Below the pieces are notes generated by a model that had not been told where the DNA came from, made no database searches, and saw only the letters and a program-made list of their open reading frames with translations. This document shows positions 35,745-46,697 of a stretch of 64,000 bases of DNA, piece after piece. Position numbers and translations under genes: made by a program. The stretch spans positions 3,836,001 to 3,900,000 of the forward strand of contig NZ_JAUALB010000001.1 in assembly GCF_030345795.1 (NCBI RefSeq), written 5' to 3'. How positions within the stretch are numbered: the stretch's first letter is position 1; each line of letters opens with the position of its first letter. The DNA is from Micromonospora sp. WMMA1363 (GTDB taxonomy: Bacteria; Actinomycetota; Actinomycetes; Mycobacteriales; Micromonosporaceae).

Positions 35745-36554
35745 GTGCCCGTCCGCCTCCGCCCCGCCGTGCCCAACCGACACCCGGCGACGCCGCCCTG
35801 CCGGCGACTGACCGGTCCGCTCGCCCTGGCACTGCCGGCGCTCCTCGTCGTCTCCTGCGCCGCCGACCGGTCGGCTGCCCCACCGACGCCGGCGGCGCCG
35901 CTGCCCGGGGCGGGCGGGGCGGACACGGCGCGGGACGAGCTGGCCGCCCGGGCGGCGGCGGCCCAGGACCGCCATCTGGTCGCCAGCTACACGCTGCGTG
36001 CCCCGGGGGCTCCGGACCGGACGGTCCTGGTGACCACCGCCGCCGACGGCGGATGGCGGGTCGACGTGCCGGGGGGCGTGTCGGGCGGGGAAGTTGACGT
36101 ATCACTCGCCGCGACCGGGGATGGACTTTTCCAGTGCGTCCTGCCGTCGGCCGGTCGCCCCGAGCCGGCCGGCTGCGTCCGGCTCGGGGACCCTGACGAG
36201 CCTGTGCCACACCGACTGGACCCCTGGGTCCAGCACCCGTTCACCGACTGGCTCGACGTGCTGACCGACCGCCGGTCGCCGTTGTCGGTGTCCTCCGCGC
36301 AGCCTCCGGCCGGCGCGGCCGGGAGCTGCTACTCGGTGGAGACCACCTCCGCGTCCGTGAACGCACCGCTGGACGTGGGGATCTACTGCTACGACGCCGA
36401 CGGGACGCCCACCGCGGTCCATACGGCCGCCGGGGCGCTGACGCTGGCCGGGGCGCCCGCGCCCGGCCCGGTCAGCGTCCAGCTTCCGGGCCCGACGGTG
36501 GAGGGTGGACCCGCGGGGACGGCCGCGCCCGGGGCGAGCAACGGAACGCTCTAG
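35745..36554 (+). CDS. putative secreted lipoprotein
   Basis: 269 residues. Signal peptide with basic start, hydrophobic core (LALALPALLVVSC) and a lipobox ending at Cys about residue 38, so it is probably a membrane-anchored lipoprotein. After an Ala/Pro linker comes a domain of about 200 residues with three further cysteines and no known signature (start ASYTLRAPGAPDRTVLV). Convergent or unlinked to neighbours. Family not recognised. Confidence 0.7.
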   Translation: MPVRLRPAVPNRHPATPPCRRLTGPLALALPALLVVSCAADRSAAPPTPAAPLPGAGGADTARDELAARAAAAQDRHLVASYTLRAPGAPDRTVLVTTAADGGWRVDVPGGVSGGEVDVSLAATGDGLFQCVLPSAGRPEPAGCVRLGDPDEPVPHRLDPWVQHPFTDWLDVLTDRRSPLSVSSAQPPAGAAGSCYSVETTSASVNAPLDVGIYCYDADGTPTAVHTAAGALTLAGAPAPGPVSVQLPGPTVEGGPAGTAAPGASNGTL

Positions 36555-36637
36555 CACTCTATCCGTTACGGGTGGTTCCGCCCACATTCATCCCCACCGT
36601 CACGGCCAGAAACCGCCTATAGGGGATAGTTAGCCCT

Positions 36638-37202
36638 ATGCCCGACCTCACTCCGTTGCTCGCCTTCCGGTGGAGCCCCCGTTCCTTCGACCCGCGCACC
36701 GACCTCAATCCCGCCGAGATCGGTGTCCTTCTCGAGGCGGCCCGGTGGGGCGCCGTCGGCAGGCAACCGGCAGCCCTGGCGGTTCGCCGTCGGCCATCGG
36801 GACGACGAGACATGGAAGCGGATCATGGCCAACCTGTCGGAGCGCGACCAACGATGGGCCGGCCGCGCGTCGGCGCTGCTGCTCGCGGCGCACATCGCGC
36901 CGGATGCCGAGTCGTCCGGGTACGGGGCCTACGACCTCGGCCACGCGGTGGCGCACCTGACCGTGCAGGCGACCGCCCTCGGGCTACACGTGTGCCAGCT
37001 ACGCGACCTGAACCGGGCTGGCCTCGCGGCCGACCTCGACCTGCCTGGGGACGTCCGGCCCGCCGTCGTGGTGGCGGTGGGTCGGCTCGGTGATCCGCTC
37101 AGCCTCCCCGCCGACCTGCTGGACTCGGAGTCCGGCCTGCGCCGCCGCCACCCCGTCGCCACGCTGCTGCTCTCCGGCGCCACCGCGAACTCGGTCTCAT
37201 AG
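36638..37202 (+). pseudogene. nitroreductase family protein with one-base frameshift
   Basis: From ATG 36638 the frame reads MPDLTPLLAFRWSPRSFDP to EAARWG, then the match continues in the next frame as APSAGNRQPWRFAVGHRDDE to a stop at 37202. The run of four G at 36747-36750 has one G too many; three would give the usual nitroreductase ARWAPSAGNRQPWRF. The restored protein is about 187 residues with FMN-binding features (RSFD near the start, AGNRQPWRF, ALGLHVCQLRDLN). Either a real recent frameshift or a sequencing error. Upstream, TATAGGG and CCCTAT form an inverted repeat that abuts the ATG. Confidence 0.8.
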
Positions 37203-37252
37203 TGCGGACGATCCCTCCCGAAGGCCGCCCCACCACGTAGGGTGAGTCTGTC

Positions 37253-37297
37253 ATGTGGCAGGCGCTTCTTCTCCTTGGTCGCCGCGACGAGGCCTGA
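37253..37297 (+). CDS. leuL: leucine leader peptide of leuA attenuator
   Basis: A 14-residue peptide, MWQALLLLGRRDEA, with four Leu codons in a row (CTT CTT CTC CTT, 37265-37276), three of them CTT, rare in this GC-rich genome. GGGTGAG precedes the ATG. The stop overlaps a strong hairpin. It is the standard arrangement for transcription attenuation: slow translation at Leu codons when leucyl-tRNA is short changes RNA folding and lets leuA be read. Similar leaders are known upstream of leuA in streptomycetes. Confidence 0.85.
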   Translation: MWQALLLLGRRDEA

Positions 37298-37317
37298 CGG
37301 CCGGCACCTCGTCGCGG
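37282..37317 (+). promoter_or_regulatory. attenuator hairpin overlapping leuL stop
   Basis: Perfect 11-bp stem CCGCGACGAGG (37282-37292) / CCTCGTCGCGG (37307-37317) with a 14-base loop that includes the leuL stop codon. A ribosome ending at the stop would block it; a ribosome stalled at the Leu codons would leave it free. It probably acts as the pause/antiterminator hairpin of the leuA leader. A T-run terminator is not evident before leuA. Confidence 0.7.
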
Positions 37318-37393
37318 GGTCGAACCGCGCGCCGCCCAGCACTTCCGATCTCTTCGGCACCACCGCGAACACTCGACTGCTGACGTCACATGA

Positions 37394-39166
<1,773 letters not shown>

Positions 39167-39175
39167 GCCGAGGGA

Positions 39176-39216
39176 AAGGGTCCCCGGTCAACGCCTGGCG
39201 TACCGCAGGGACCCTT
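39176..39216. terminator. bidirectional hairpin between leuA and the small minus-strand gene
   Basis: Perfect 9-bp stem AAGGGTCCC (39176-39184) / GGGACCCTT (39208-39216), 23-base loop, followed by CCCC on plus and by TCCC on minus. It lies between convergent genes, so it can end both transcripts. Confidence 0.65.
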
Positions 39217-39227
39217 CCCCGCACTCG

Positions 39228-39431
39228 TCAGGCGGGCGCCACGCGTGGCTCGGCCGCACCGTCCCACACCACCGCCTGGGCGACGACCACCCGGTGGCCG
39301 TCGGTGGCCACCGACGGCGACCCGTGCAGTCGGTAGCCCTCGGCCAGCGCCTCGCTCACCCGGCGGCAGAAGTCAACGTCGTCGGGCCCGGTGAGCAGCC
39401 GGTACCGGAGCCGCTTGTCATGATCACTCAT
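39228..39431 (-). CDS. DUF1737-type small protein
   Basis: 67 residues, complete, with LRYRLLTGPDDVDFCRRVSEALAEGY then RLHGSPSVATDG, the pattern of DUF1737 family proteins (short soluble, function unknown). It is convergent to leuA and 100 bases downstream of the MFS gene end on the opposite side; no operon partner. Role unknown. Confidence 0.75.
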   Translation of the reverse strand: MSDHDKRLRYRLLTGPDDVDFCRRVSEALAEGYRLHGSPSVATDGHRVVVAQAVVWDGAAEPRVAPA

Positions 39432-39543
39432 CAGACGACGGTAGCACCCACCCGGTGTGTTCGCCGCCCGGTGTGTTCGCCGCTCGCCGCTCGGGAGTGT
39501 CGACAGCGGACCCTTACGCTACCGCGGGCATCGATCCTGTCAA

Positions 39544-41025
39544 TCACCTCGGCGGGGTGGACGCGGGGAGGGTGTGGCAGGGCTGGGAGGCGGGCGCCGC
39601 GCGGGGTGGCCGGTGGATGAGCAGGACGGCCAGCGCGGCGCCCGCCAGCAGCAGCCCCGCGCACCACACCATCGCGGACCGGTAGGCGCTGGTCAGCTCG
39701 GCCGGCTGCTCGTAGTCGGTGCCGGAGAGCCCGACCAGCAGCGGCAGTGCGGCCACCGCGAGCAGGCTACCGGCGCGCGAGGCCGCGTTGTTGAAGCCGC
39801 TCGCCACCCCGGCGAAACGGTCCCCCACCGCGGCCAGCACCGAGGCGGTCAGCGGCGCGACCACCAGGGTCAGCCCGACCCCGAAGAGGGTCACCCCGGG
39901 CACCACGTCCCACCAGTACGACGCGTCCGGCCCCGCGCCCCGCAGCAGCAACAGTCCGGCGGCGGCGATCGTCGGACCGACGGTCAGCGGCAGCCGCGGC
40001 CCGATCCGCGCCGACAGGGCGCCGGCCCTCGGTGACCCGATCAACAGCAGGATGGTCATCGGTAGAAGTGCGATCCCGGTGCGGAACGCCGACCAACCGA
40101 CCACGTTCTGGAGGTAGACGGCGAGGAAGAACGTGAAGCCGCTGAGCGCCGCGTAGACCACCACCGTGAAGACGTTCAACACCGAGAAGAGCCGGCTGGT
40201 GAACAGCCCGGTCGGAAGCATCGCGGTGTCTCCCCGGCGCCGCTCCACCAGGACGAAGACCACCGCGCCGAGCACCCCGGCCAGGGCCGCCGACAGCACC
40301 GGCACCGAGCCGAAGCCCCGGGTGGGCGCGTCGATCAGGGTGTACGCGACGCCGGCCAGGGCGATCGCCCCGAGCAGCGCGCCGAGTACGTCGAAGCGAC
40401 GCCGTCGACGACCGGTCCCCTCGGTCCGCGAGACGTCCTCGTCCCGACTCTCCGGCACCCACCGCATCGCGGCCAGCACCACCAGCACCGCCAACGGGAC
40501 GTTGAGAAAGAAGATCCAACGCCAGGAGAGTGCGTCGATCAGCCAGCCGCCGACGAACGGGCCGAGCGCGGTGGAGACGCCGGAAAGCCCGGACCAGGCA
40601 CCGATCGCCTTCCCCCGGTCGTCCGGATCGAAGCTGGCCTGGAGCACCGACAGCGATCCCGGGGTGAGCAGCGCGGCGCCCGCGCCCTGAAGGATCCGGG
40701 ACGCGACCAACTGCCCGGTGTCCTGAGCCAGCCCGCAGAGCAGCGACGCGATGGTGAACCAGGCAACCCCGAGCAGGAACACCCGCCGCCGCCCGAAGCG
40801 GTCGCCGAGCGCGCCGCCGAGCAGGACGAACGCGGCGAGCATCAGCAGATACCCGTTGATCGTCCACTGCAGACCGGACACGGTGGCACCGAGGTCGGCA
40901 CCGAGTCGGGGTAGCGCCACGTTGACCACGGTGGTGTCCAGGAAGACCATGCCTGAGGCGAGAACCGCCGCGAGCAGTGTGCCACGGCCTGGGGCGGTGC
41001 CCATCCGAAGGGCGGGTGCTGTCAT
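39544..41025 (-). CDS. MFS drug exporter (EmrB/QacA, 14 TM)
   Basis: 493 residues from ATG 41025. Fourteen predicted membrane segments. MFS motif C is in MVFLDTTVVNVALPRL (motif D1 of the DHA2 group), motif A in GALGDRFGRRRVFLLG, and motif C in WSGLSGVSTALGPFVGGWL. DHA2 proteins export hydrophobic drugs or siderophore-like compounds by proton exchange. No regulator gene is adjacent, only the divergent HNH gene. Substrate unknown. Confidence 0.92.
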   Translation of the reverse strand: MTAPALRMGTAPGRGTLLAAVLASGMVFLDTTVVNVALPRLGADLGATVSGLQWTINGYLLMLAAFVLLGGALGDRFGRRRVFLLGVAWFTIASLLCGLAQDTGQLVASRILQGAGAALLTPGSLSVLQASFDPDDRGKAIGAWSGLSGVSTALGPFVGGWLIDALSWRWIFFLNVPLAVLVVLAAMRWVPESRDEDVSRTEGTGRRRRRFDVLGALLGAIALAGVAYTLIDAPTRGFGSVPVLSAALAGVLGAVVFVLVERRRGDTAMLPTGLFTSRLFSVLNVFTVVVYAALSGFTFFLAVYLQNVVGWSAFRTGIALLPMTILLLIGSPRAGALSARIGPRLPLTVGPTIAAAGLLLLRGAGPDASYWWDVVPGVTLFGVGLTLVVAPLTASVLAAVGDRFAGVASGFNNAASRAGSLLAVAALPLLVGLSGTDYEQPAELTSAYRSAMVWCAGLLLAGAALAVLLIHRPPRAAPASQPCHTLPASTPPR

Positions 41026-41125
41026 GGCTCCCAATCTGCCGTGCACCATGAAGGGAGACGCTACGAAACGCCGAAACCTTCCCGGGGTACTGTGCGGGAT
41101 CGCCGGGAGCCGCCAAGCTGGAGGG

Positions 41126-41785
41126 GTGTCGTCTGTGCGTACCAGATCAGGACCGGGCGCGGTGGTGCTCGTGGCGGCGCTGGCGCTCGGCGCGACCGGC
41201 TGCGTCCCGGTGGACGAGCCCGGCGCGGCGCCGACGAGCGACGGTGGGACCGCGGCCGAGATGCTGGCCGAGCTGACGGTGGCGAGCGCCGGGTCGATGC
41301 GGGGCTACAGCCGCAGCCGTTTCCCGCACTGGCGAAACACCGGCAAGAACTGCGACGTCCGGGACACGGTGCTCAAGCGTGACGGGGAGGACATCAAGCT
41401 CTCCGGTTGCAACGTGGTCGGAGGGCGCTGGACGAGCGTGTACGACGGCCGCGTCCTGACCGATCCATCCGACGTGGACGTCGACCACATGGTGCCACTC
41501 GCCAACGCGTGGCGATCCGGCGCCGACGAGTGGACCGACGCGAAGCGGGGCGACTTCGCCAACGACACGGAGCAACCGCAACTCTTCGCGGTTTCGCAGA
41601 ACTCCAACCGGGCAAAGGGTGACCAGGATCCGTCCCAGTGGAAGCCGGCGAACCGCTCGTACTGGTGCCGCTATGCGGAGAGCTGGGTCGCGGTCAAGCA
41701 CCACTGGCAACTCACGGTGACCAGCGCCGAGAGGGGTGCCCTGGCCGACATGTTGGAGGGCTGCACATGGGCGAGCAAGCCGTGA
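41126..41785 (+). CDS. secreted/lipoprotein HNH nuclease (DUF1524 type)
   Basis: 219 residues from GTG 41126 (GGAGGGG before it). Hydrophobic signal VVLVAALALGATGC with a lipobox Cys at about residue 25. The domain has Cys-pair NTGKNCDVRDTVLKRDG and the HNH-type core VDVDHMVPLANAWRSGADEW, then FAVSQNSNRAKGDQDPSQW, the usual DUF1524-like extracellular nuclease of actinobacteria. It probably degrades external DNA/RNA. It overlaps the next gene by 19 bases. Confidence 0.88.
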   Translation: MSSVRTRSGPGAVVLVAALALGATGCVPVDEPGAAPTSDGGTAAEMLAELTVASAGSMRGYSRSRFPHWRNTGKNCDVRDTVLKRDGEDIKLSGCNVVGGRWTSVYDGRVLTDPSDVDVDHMVPLANAWRSGADEWTDAKRGDFANDTEQPQLFAVSQNSNRAKGDQDPSQWKPANRSYWCRYAESWVAVKHHWQLTVTSAERGALADMLEGCTWASKP

Positions 41786-42258
41786 CCGGACCCGGGGCGG
41801 GCCCGGCGCCCGAGGGGATGCCGGGTGTCGGCGACGACGGGTCGGCGGCGACCGGCGACCGCGCCCCGAGCACGGCCGGCATGACCGTGGACGGCGCGGC
41901 CGGCGCCGCCCTCCCGGGGGCGGGCATGAGCGCCGACACCCCGACCGCCACCGCCAGCGGGACGTTGGGCGCCGGGATGAGCGCCGACGCCGAAGGACCG
42001 GCCGGTGGGCCGCGAGCCCGGACCACCGACATCGTCCCGGGGCCGGGCGGGGTGATGACCGACGAGGTCGGCGTGGTCACCGGGGACCTGACGCTCCGCA
42101 CGGAGCACGCCGACGGTCAGGTCACCCTCCGCGTGCAGTACCGGGAGGCCGACGAGTGGTACGCGGTGACCGGCGCTCGGGCGGTGCTCGCCGACCCGGC
42201 CGGCGTGGACGCCGTGCACACGATCGCGGTCGCGCTCCTGCACCGCCCCGAGGGCTGA
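41767..42258 (+). CDS. hypothetical protein with Gly/Ala/Pro-rich N-terminus
   Basis: 163 residues from ATG 41767, overlapping the nuclease gene. The first 90 residues are low complexity (repeated PGAGMSADT and GAGMSADAEG units). The last 70 form a conserved-looking small domain (VVTGDLTLRTEHADGQVTL, then YREADEWYAVTGARAVL and VHTIAVALLHRPEG). No family recognised. The repeat region may be a linker. Confidence 0.6.
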   Translation: MGEQAVTGPGAGPAPEGMPGVGDDGSAATGDRAPSTAGMTVDGAAGAALPGAGMSADTPTATASGTLGAGMSADAEGPAGGPRARTTDIVPGPGGVMTDEVGVVTGDLTLRTEHADGQVTLRVQYREADEWYAVTGARAVLADPAGVDAVHTIAVALLHRPEG

Positions 42259-42303
42259 GACGACGCCGTTCAACACCAGTTGGCTACGCCGGCTCACCGT
42301 CGA

Positions 42304-43407
42304 CTAGACGTACGAGCCGGGCTCGCTCGGGGTGGCGACGGTCTGCGGGTCGTCGCCGTCGTCGAGCGGGTGGGTGACCCGCACGTCGACCTTGTGCGGG
42401 CGTAGTTCGCCGCTGGCGATGTGCTCGGCCCAGTGGCAGGCCACCCGGCTGCCGCCGACTTCCCGCAGCGCCGGCCGCTCGTCGGCGCAGCGGGTCGGCT
42501 GCGCCCACGGGCAACGGGTGTGGAAACGACAGCCCGCTGGCGGGTTGGCCGGCGACGGCAGGTCACCGGCGAGCAGGATGCGCTCCCGGCGGTCCTCCAC
42601 GTCCGGGTCCGGCACCGGCACCGCGGACATGAGCGCCCGGGTGTACGGGTGCAGCGGCTCGGTGTAGAGGCGGTCGCTCGACGCCTCTTCGACCAGCGCG
42701 CCCAGATACATCACGCCGACAGTGTCGGAGATGTGCCGGACGACGGCCAGGTCGTGCGCGATCACCAGGTAGGTGAGGCCGAGGCTCTCCTGAAGCTCGT
42801 CGAGGAGGTTGACCACCTGGGCCTGGATCGACACGTCGAGCGCGGAGACCGGCTCGTCGGCGACGATCAGCTCGGGCCCGAGGACCAGCGCCCGGGCGAG
42901 GCCGATACGCTGCCGCTGCCCGCCGGAGAACTCGTGCGGGTAGCGCGACAGCGCCCAGCGGGGCAGCCCCACCTTGTCGAGCGTCTCGCCGATGATCGTC
43001 CGCCGCTCGTCCCGGTTGCCGCCGATACCGTGGGTCTGCAGGCCCTCGGTGAGGATCGACTCGACGTTCTGCCGAGGGTCCAGGCTCGACATCGGATCCT
43101 GGAAGATCATCTGCATCCGGCGGCGCATCGACCGCAGCCGGCCCGCCGGCAGCCTGGTCAGCTCCACGCCGTCGAAGACGACCTCGCCCCCGGTGGGCGG
43201 GGTCAGCTGGAGCAGTGCCCGGCCGAGCGTGGACTTGCCGCACCCGGACTCGCCCACCAGGCCGTACGTCTTCCCGCGCGGGATCCGCAGGTCGACCCCG
43301 TCGACCGCCTTGACATGGCCGACCGTCCGGTCGAAGAGCACCCCCCGCTTGATCGGGAAGTGCACCGTGAGGTCGCGTACCTCGACGAGGACGTCGTTCT
43401 CGCTCAC
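42304..43407 (-). CDS. oligopeptide/dipeptide ABC transporter ATPase (OppF/DppF)
   Basis: 367 residues. Walker [12 protein letters not shown]-loop [12 protein letters not shown], signature [15 protein letters not shown], Walker [13 protein letters not shown], and the C-terminal oligo_HPY region ([18 protein letters not shown]) with [15 protein letters not shown], whose cysteines suit an Fe-S cluster. It powers peptide uptake with the partner OppD-type ATPase, two permeases and the binding protein encoded upstream in the same operon. Confidence 0.95.
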   Translation of the reverse strand: MSENDVLVEVRDLTVHFPIKRGVLFDRTVGHVKAVDGVDLRIPRGKTYGLVGESGCGKSTLGRALLQLTPPTGGEVVFDGVELTRLPAGRLRSMRRRMQMIFQDPMSSLDPRQNVESILTEGLQTHGIGGNRDERRTIIGETLDKVGLPRWALSRYPHEFSGGQRQRIGLARALVLGPELIVADEPVSALDVSIQAQVVNLLDELQESLGLTYLVIAHDLAVVRHISDTVGVMYLGALVEEASSDRLYTEPLHPYTRALMSAVPVPDPDVEDRRERILLAGDLPSPANPPAGCRFHTRCPWAQPTRCADERPALREVGGSRVACHWAEHIASGELRPHKVDVRVTHPLDDGDDPQTVATPSEPGSYV

Positions 43408-43474
43408 GCCGCCACTCCGCTTCGCTCGGCACCAGCGCGAGGCATGACGCGCTCGGGCCCGACGGTTCGCTCGC

Positions 43475-44590
43475 TCACTGGTCCTCCTCCTCGCTGGGCG
43501 CCGGACTTTGGCCCGGTACCGCGGGTGGGTCGTTCTGGGCGGCCTGCGCCCGCACCGGGCCGGGCTCGGCGTCGGTGGACACCGCTGCCCGAGTCTCCTC
43601 GGGCGGCGTCGTCCCGGGCAGCGGTGCCGGGTTGACGCACCGGTAGCTGCGACGGTCGTGGGTGAGCACCAGGGCCGGTGGCTCGCCCACGCAGGCGTCG
43701 ACCCGCCGGGAGCAGCGCGGGGCGAAGGCGCAGCCGTCCGGCCAGGGCAGCACGTCGCGCACCGAGCCGGGGATCGGGGTCAGCCGCTCGCCGCGCCCGC
43801 TGTCCAGGCGCGGCACCGAGCCGAGCAGACCCACCGTGTACGGGTGGTGCGGCTCCCGGAAGAGCGGACGCCGCCGGGCCGTCTCCACCACCCGGCCGCC
43901 GTACAGCACGTTGATCGTGTCGCACAGGCCGGCGACCACACCCAGGTCGTGTGTGATCATCACCAGCGCGGTGCCCGATTCCCGGACCAGTTCCTTGAGC
44001 AGTTCCAGGATCTGCGCCTGGATGGTGACGTCCAGCGCGGTGGTCGGCTCGTCCGCGATCAGCAGCCGGGGCCGGCAGGCCACCGCCATGGCGATCAGGG
44101 CGCGCTGCCGCATGCCGCCGGAGAGCTGGTGCGGGTACTCCTTCAGCCGGCGCCTCGGGTCCGGGATGCCGACCCGGTCCAGCAGCTGGGCGGCCTCCTT
44201 CTGCGCCGCCTCGCCCTTCATTCCGCGGTGGCGGGCCAGCACCTCGGTCACCTGCAACCCGATCGGGATCACCGGGTTCAGCGACGAGAGCGGATCCTGG
44301 AAGATCATCGCAACGTCCCGGCCGCGGATGTCGCGGCGGGACCGGTCATCGAGCTGGAGCAGGTCGGTGCCGTCGAAGACGGCCTTGCCGCCGACGCGGG
44401 TGCCCGGCTGCTTGGGGAGCAACCCCATGATCGCCAGCGAGGTGACGCTCTTGCCGCAGCCGGACTCGCCGACCAGGCCGACGATCTCACCGGCGTCGAC
44501 GGAGAACGAGACCCCGTCGACCGCGTGCACGGCGCGCTGGCCACGCCGGGCGAAGGTGATGGAGAGGTCTTCAACATCAAGCAGCGCCAT
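43475..44590 (-). CDS. oligopeptide/dipeptide ABC transporter ATPase (OppD/DppD)
   Basis: 371 residues from ATG 44590. Walker [12 protein letters not shown]-loop [12 protein letters not shown], signature [15 protein letters not shown], Walker [13 protein letters not shown], and a C-terminal [14 protein letters not shown] with Cys-rich [14 protein letters not shown]. Partner of the OppF-type ATPase downstream (67-base gap). A Pro/Ala/Glu-rich tail ends it. Confidence 0.95.
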   Translation of the reverse strand: MALLDVEDLSITFARRGQRAVHAVDGVSFSVDAGEIVGLVGESGCGKSVTSLAIMGLLPKQPGTRVGGKAVFDGTDLLQLDDRSRRDIRGRDVAMIFQDPLSSLNPVIPIGLQVTEVLARHRGMKGEAAQKEAAQLLDRVGIPDPRRRLKEYPHQLSGGMRQRALIAMAVACRPRLLIADEPTTALDVTIQAQILELLKELVRESGTALVMITHDLGVVAGLCDTINVLYGGRVVETARRRPLFREPHHPYTVGLLGSVPRLDSGRGERLTPIPGSVRDVLPWPDGCAFAPRCSRRVDACVGEPPALVLTHDRRSYRCVNPAPLPGTTPPEETRAAVSTDAEPGPVRAQAAQNDPPAVPGQSPAPSEEEDQ

Positions 44591-44653
44591 GCTGTGCCGC
44601 CCTTTCGATCGCGACTGCGGGGCTCGCAAGCTCACTTCTCGCGCTCACCGGAC

Positions 44654-45619
44654 CTACTTCCGCAGTTTCGGGTCGAGGGCCTCGCGCATCGCCTCACCGA
44701 GCAGGGTGAAGCCGAGCGCGGTGATGATGATCGCCACCGCGGGCAGGATCGCCAGCCGGGGCGCGGCGTCGAGGTAGCGCTGTGCGTCAGCGAGCATCAC
44801 GCCCCACTCCGGGATGGAGGCGTCGTTGTTGCCGAGTCCGAGGAAGGACAGGGCCGCGGCCTCGATGATCGCGGTCGCCAGGGTCAGGGTGGCCTGCACG
44901 ATGACCGGAGCGAGCGAGTTCGGCACCACGTGGGTCAGCGCGATCTTCGGCCGACGGACACCGAGCGAGGTGGCCGCGAGGACGTAGTCGCTGTTCGACT
45001 GGGAGATCATCGAGCCGCGCAGCAGCCGGGCGAAGACCGGAACCGACACCACACCAACCGCGATCATGACGGTGGTCAGACCGGCGCCGAGGAGCGCCGC
45101 GATGCTGATCGCGAGCAGCAGGCTCGGCATCGCCAGCAGCATGTCGACGAAGCGCATCAGCACGTTGTCGACGGCCCGGCCCATCTGGCCGCCGAGCCCG
45201 GCGGCGGCGCCGGCGACGCCACCGATCAGCGAGCCGACGGCGAGACCGATCAACGTGGCGACCACGCCGACCAGCAGGGTCTGCCGAGCGCCGACGACCA
45301 TCCGGCTGAACTCGTCGCGGCCGATGTGGTCGACGCCGAACCAGTTCTCCGCACGCCAGCCCGGGATGAAGCCGATGTTCTCCCGGACCTCACCCTTCCA
45401 GAGCTGGGCGTCCGGGGCGTACGGGACGAAGAGCGGCCCGATCAGTGCCACCAGGACGAAGACCGTCAGGACGCTCGCGCCGACGATCGCCGCGGGGTTG
45501 CGGCGCAGCCGGCGGAACGCCTCCTGCCAGAGGCTGACGCCGCGCTCGTCGTCCCGGGCGGCCAGTTCGGCGAGCCGGTCGATCTGCTCCTTCTTCCGCC
45601 GGCCAGTGATGATCGTCAT
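44654..45619 (-). CDS. peptide ABC transporter permease (DppC)
   Basis: 321 residues with a cytoplasmic N-terminus of about 40 residues (the OppC-N region WQEAFRRLRRNPAAIVGASVL) and six membrane segments. The EAA loop is EAAALSFLGLGNNDASIPEWG. It overlaps the DppB gene end by four bases (ATGA). Confidence 0.95.
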   Translation of the reverse strand: MTIITGRRKKEQIDRLAELAARDDERGVSLWQEAFRRLRRNPAAIVGASVLTVFVLVALIGPLFVPYAPDAQLWKGEVRENIGFIPGWRAENWFGVDHIGRDEFSRMVVGARQTLLVGVVATLIGLAVGSLIGGVAGAAAGLGGQMGRAVDNVLMRFVDMLLAMPSLLLAISIAALLGAGLTTVMIAVGVVSVPVFARLLRGSMISQSNSDYVLAATSLGVRRPKIALTHVVPNSLAPVIVQATLTLATAIIEAAALSFLGLGNNDASIPEWGVMLADAQRYLDAAPRLAILPAVAIIITALGFTLLGEAMREALDPKLRK

Positions 45620-46620
45620 CGGACCCTCACTCTCGGGTCGATCAGGCTGTAGGAGAGGTCGACCATGAGGTTCACCAGCACGTACACCACCGCGATGATC
45701 AGGATGAAGCCCATCAGCACCGGGTAGTCGCGCTGGCTGATCGCCTCGGCGACGAACGCCCCGATGCCGCTGAAGGCGAATACGGTCTCGGTCAGCACCG
45801 CGCCGGAGAGCAGGCCGCCGGTGAGCAGGCCGATCGAGGTCACCACCGGGAGCAGCGAGTTACGCAGCACGTGGCGGCGTCGCACGGTCGGCTCGGTGAG
45901 GCCCTTGGCCTCGGCGGTCCGGACGAAGTCCTCGTTGAGTACTTCCAGGACGCTGGCCCGGGTGATCCGGACGATGATCGCCAGGGGGATGCTGGCCAGC
46001 GCGACGCCGGGCAGCACGAGGTGCCAGATGGCGTCGGCGGCTGCGTCCCACTCCCGGGTCATCAGTCCGTCGAGGACGAAGAAGTTGGTTATCCGGGTGG
46101 CGTCGATGGTCGGGTCCTGGCGCCCGCTGGACGGGAACCAGCCGAGGTTCTCCGAGAAGATCGCCTTGAGCACGTACGCGAGGAAGAAGACCGGGATGCA
46201 GATCCCGATCAGCGAGCCACCGACCGAGAGATGGTCCAGCAATCGGCCGCGGCGGCGGGCGGCCAGGTAGCCCAGCGGGATGCCGACACCGATCGCGATG
46301 ATCATCGCCGTCGCGGTCAGCTCGACGGTGCCGGGGAAACGCTCCACGAACTCGGTGATCACCGAGCGTTTGGTCGAGGTCGAGGTACCGAGGTCGAGCC
46401 GGACCAGCCGCCGGACGAAGCGGCCGTACTGCACCAGGATCGGCTCGTCGAGCCCGAGATTCCGCCGGATCGCGGCGCGCATCTCGGGAGTGCCGCGCTC
46501 GCCCAGGATGGCGGTCTCGGGGCCGCCGGGCAGACGGCGCAGCCAGATGAAAAGCAGGAGGGAGAGCCCGAACAGCGTGGGTATCAGCTGGAGCAGGCGT
46601 CTGACGATGAACCGGAACAC
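45616..46620 (-). CDS. peptide ABC transporter permease (DppB)
   Basis: 334 residues, DppB start MFRFIVRRLLQLIPTLFGLSLL with the typical first membrane helix, five further membrane segments and the EAA loop (DFVRTAEAKGLTEPTVRRRHVLRN). It forms the membrane channel with DppC. Confidence 0.95.
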   Translation of the reverse strand: MFRFIVRRLLQLIPTLFGLSLLLFIWLRRLPGGPETAILGERGTPEMRAAIRRNLGLDEPILVQYGRFVRRLVRLDLGTSTSTKRSVITEFVERFPGTVELTATAMIIAIGVGIPLGYLAARRRGRLLDHLSVGGSLIGICIPVFFLAYVLKAIFSENLGWFPSSGRQDPTIDATRITNFFVLDGLMTREWDAAADAIWHLVLPGVALASIPLAIIVRITRASVLEVLNEDFVRTAEAKGLTEPTVRRRHVLRNSLLPVVTSIGLLTGGLLSGAVLTETVFAFSGIGAFVAEAISQRDYPVLMGFILIIAVVYVLVNLMVDLSYSLIDPRVRVR

Positions 46621-46646
46621 GGTGACCTCGAAGGGGTGCGGAGGGG

Positions 46647-46682
46647 CGCGGGCGGACGCTGATCTCCCAGCGTCCGCCCGCG
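46647..46682 (-). promoter_or_regulatory. 15-bp perfect hairpin between binding-protein and permease genes
   Basis: CGCGGGCGGACGCTG (46647-46661) / CAGCGTCCGCCCGCG (46668-46682), 6-base loop, lies in the 77-base gap between the solute-binding protein gene and dppB. There is no T-run. It is probably an intercistronic stem that protects or partly ends the upstream mRNA, giving more binding protein than permease; an inference. Confidence 0.7.
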
Positions 46683-46697
46683 GTCCGTTGCGTCAGG

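Noticed and set aside
43508..45652. Long plus-strand frames over the dipeptide transporter genes
   Set aside because: Antisense to well-supported ABC genes with Walker and EAA motifs.
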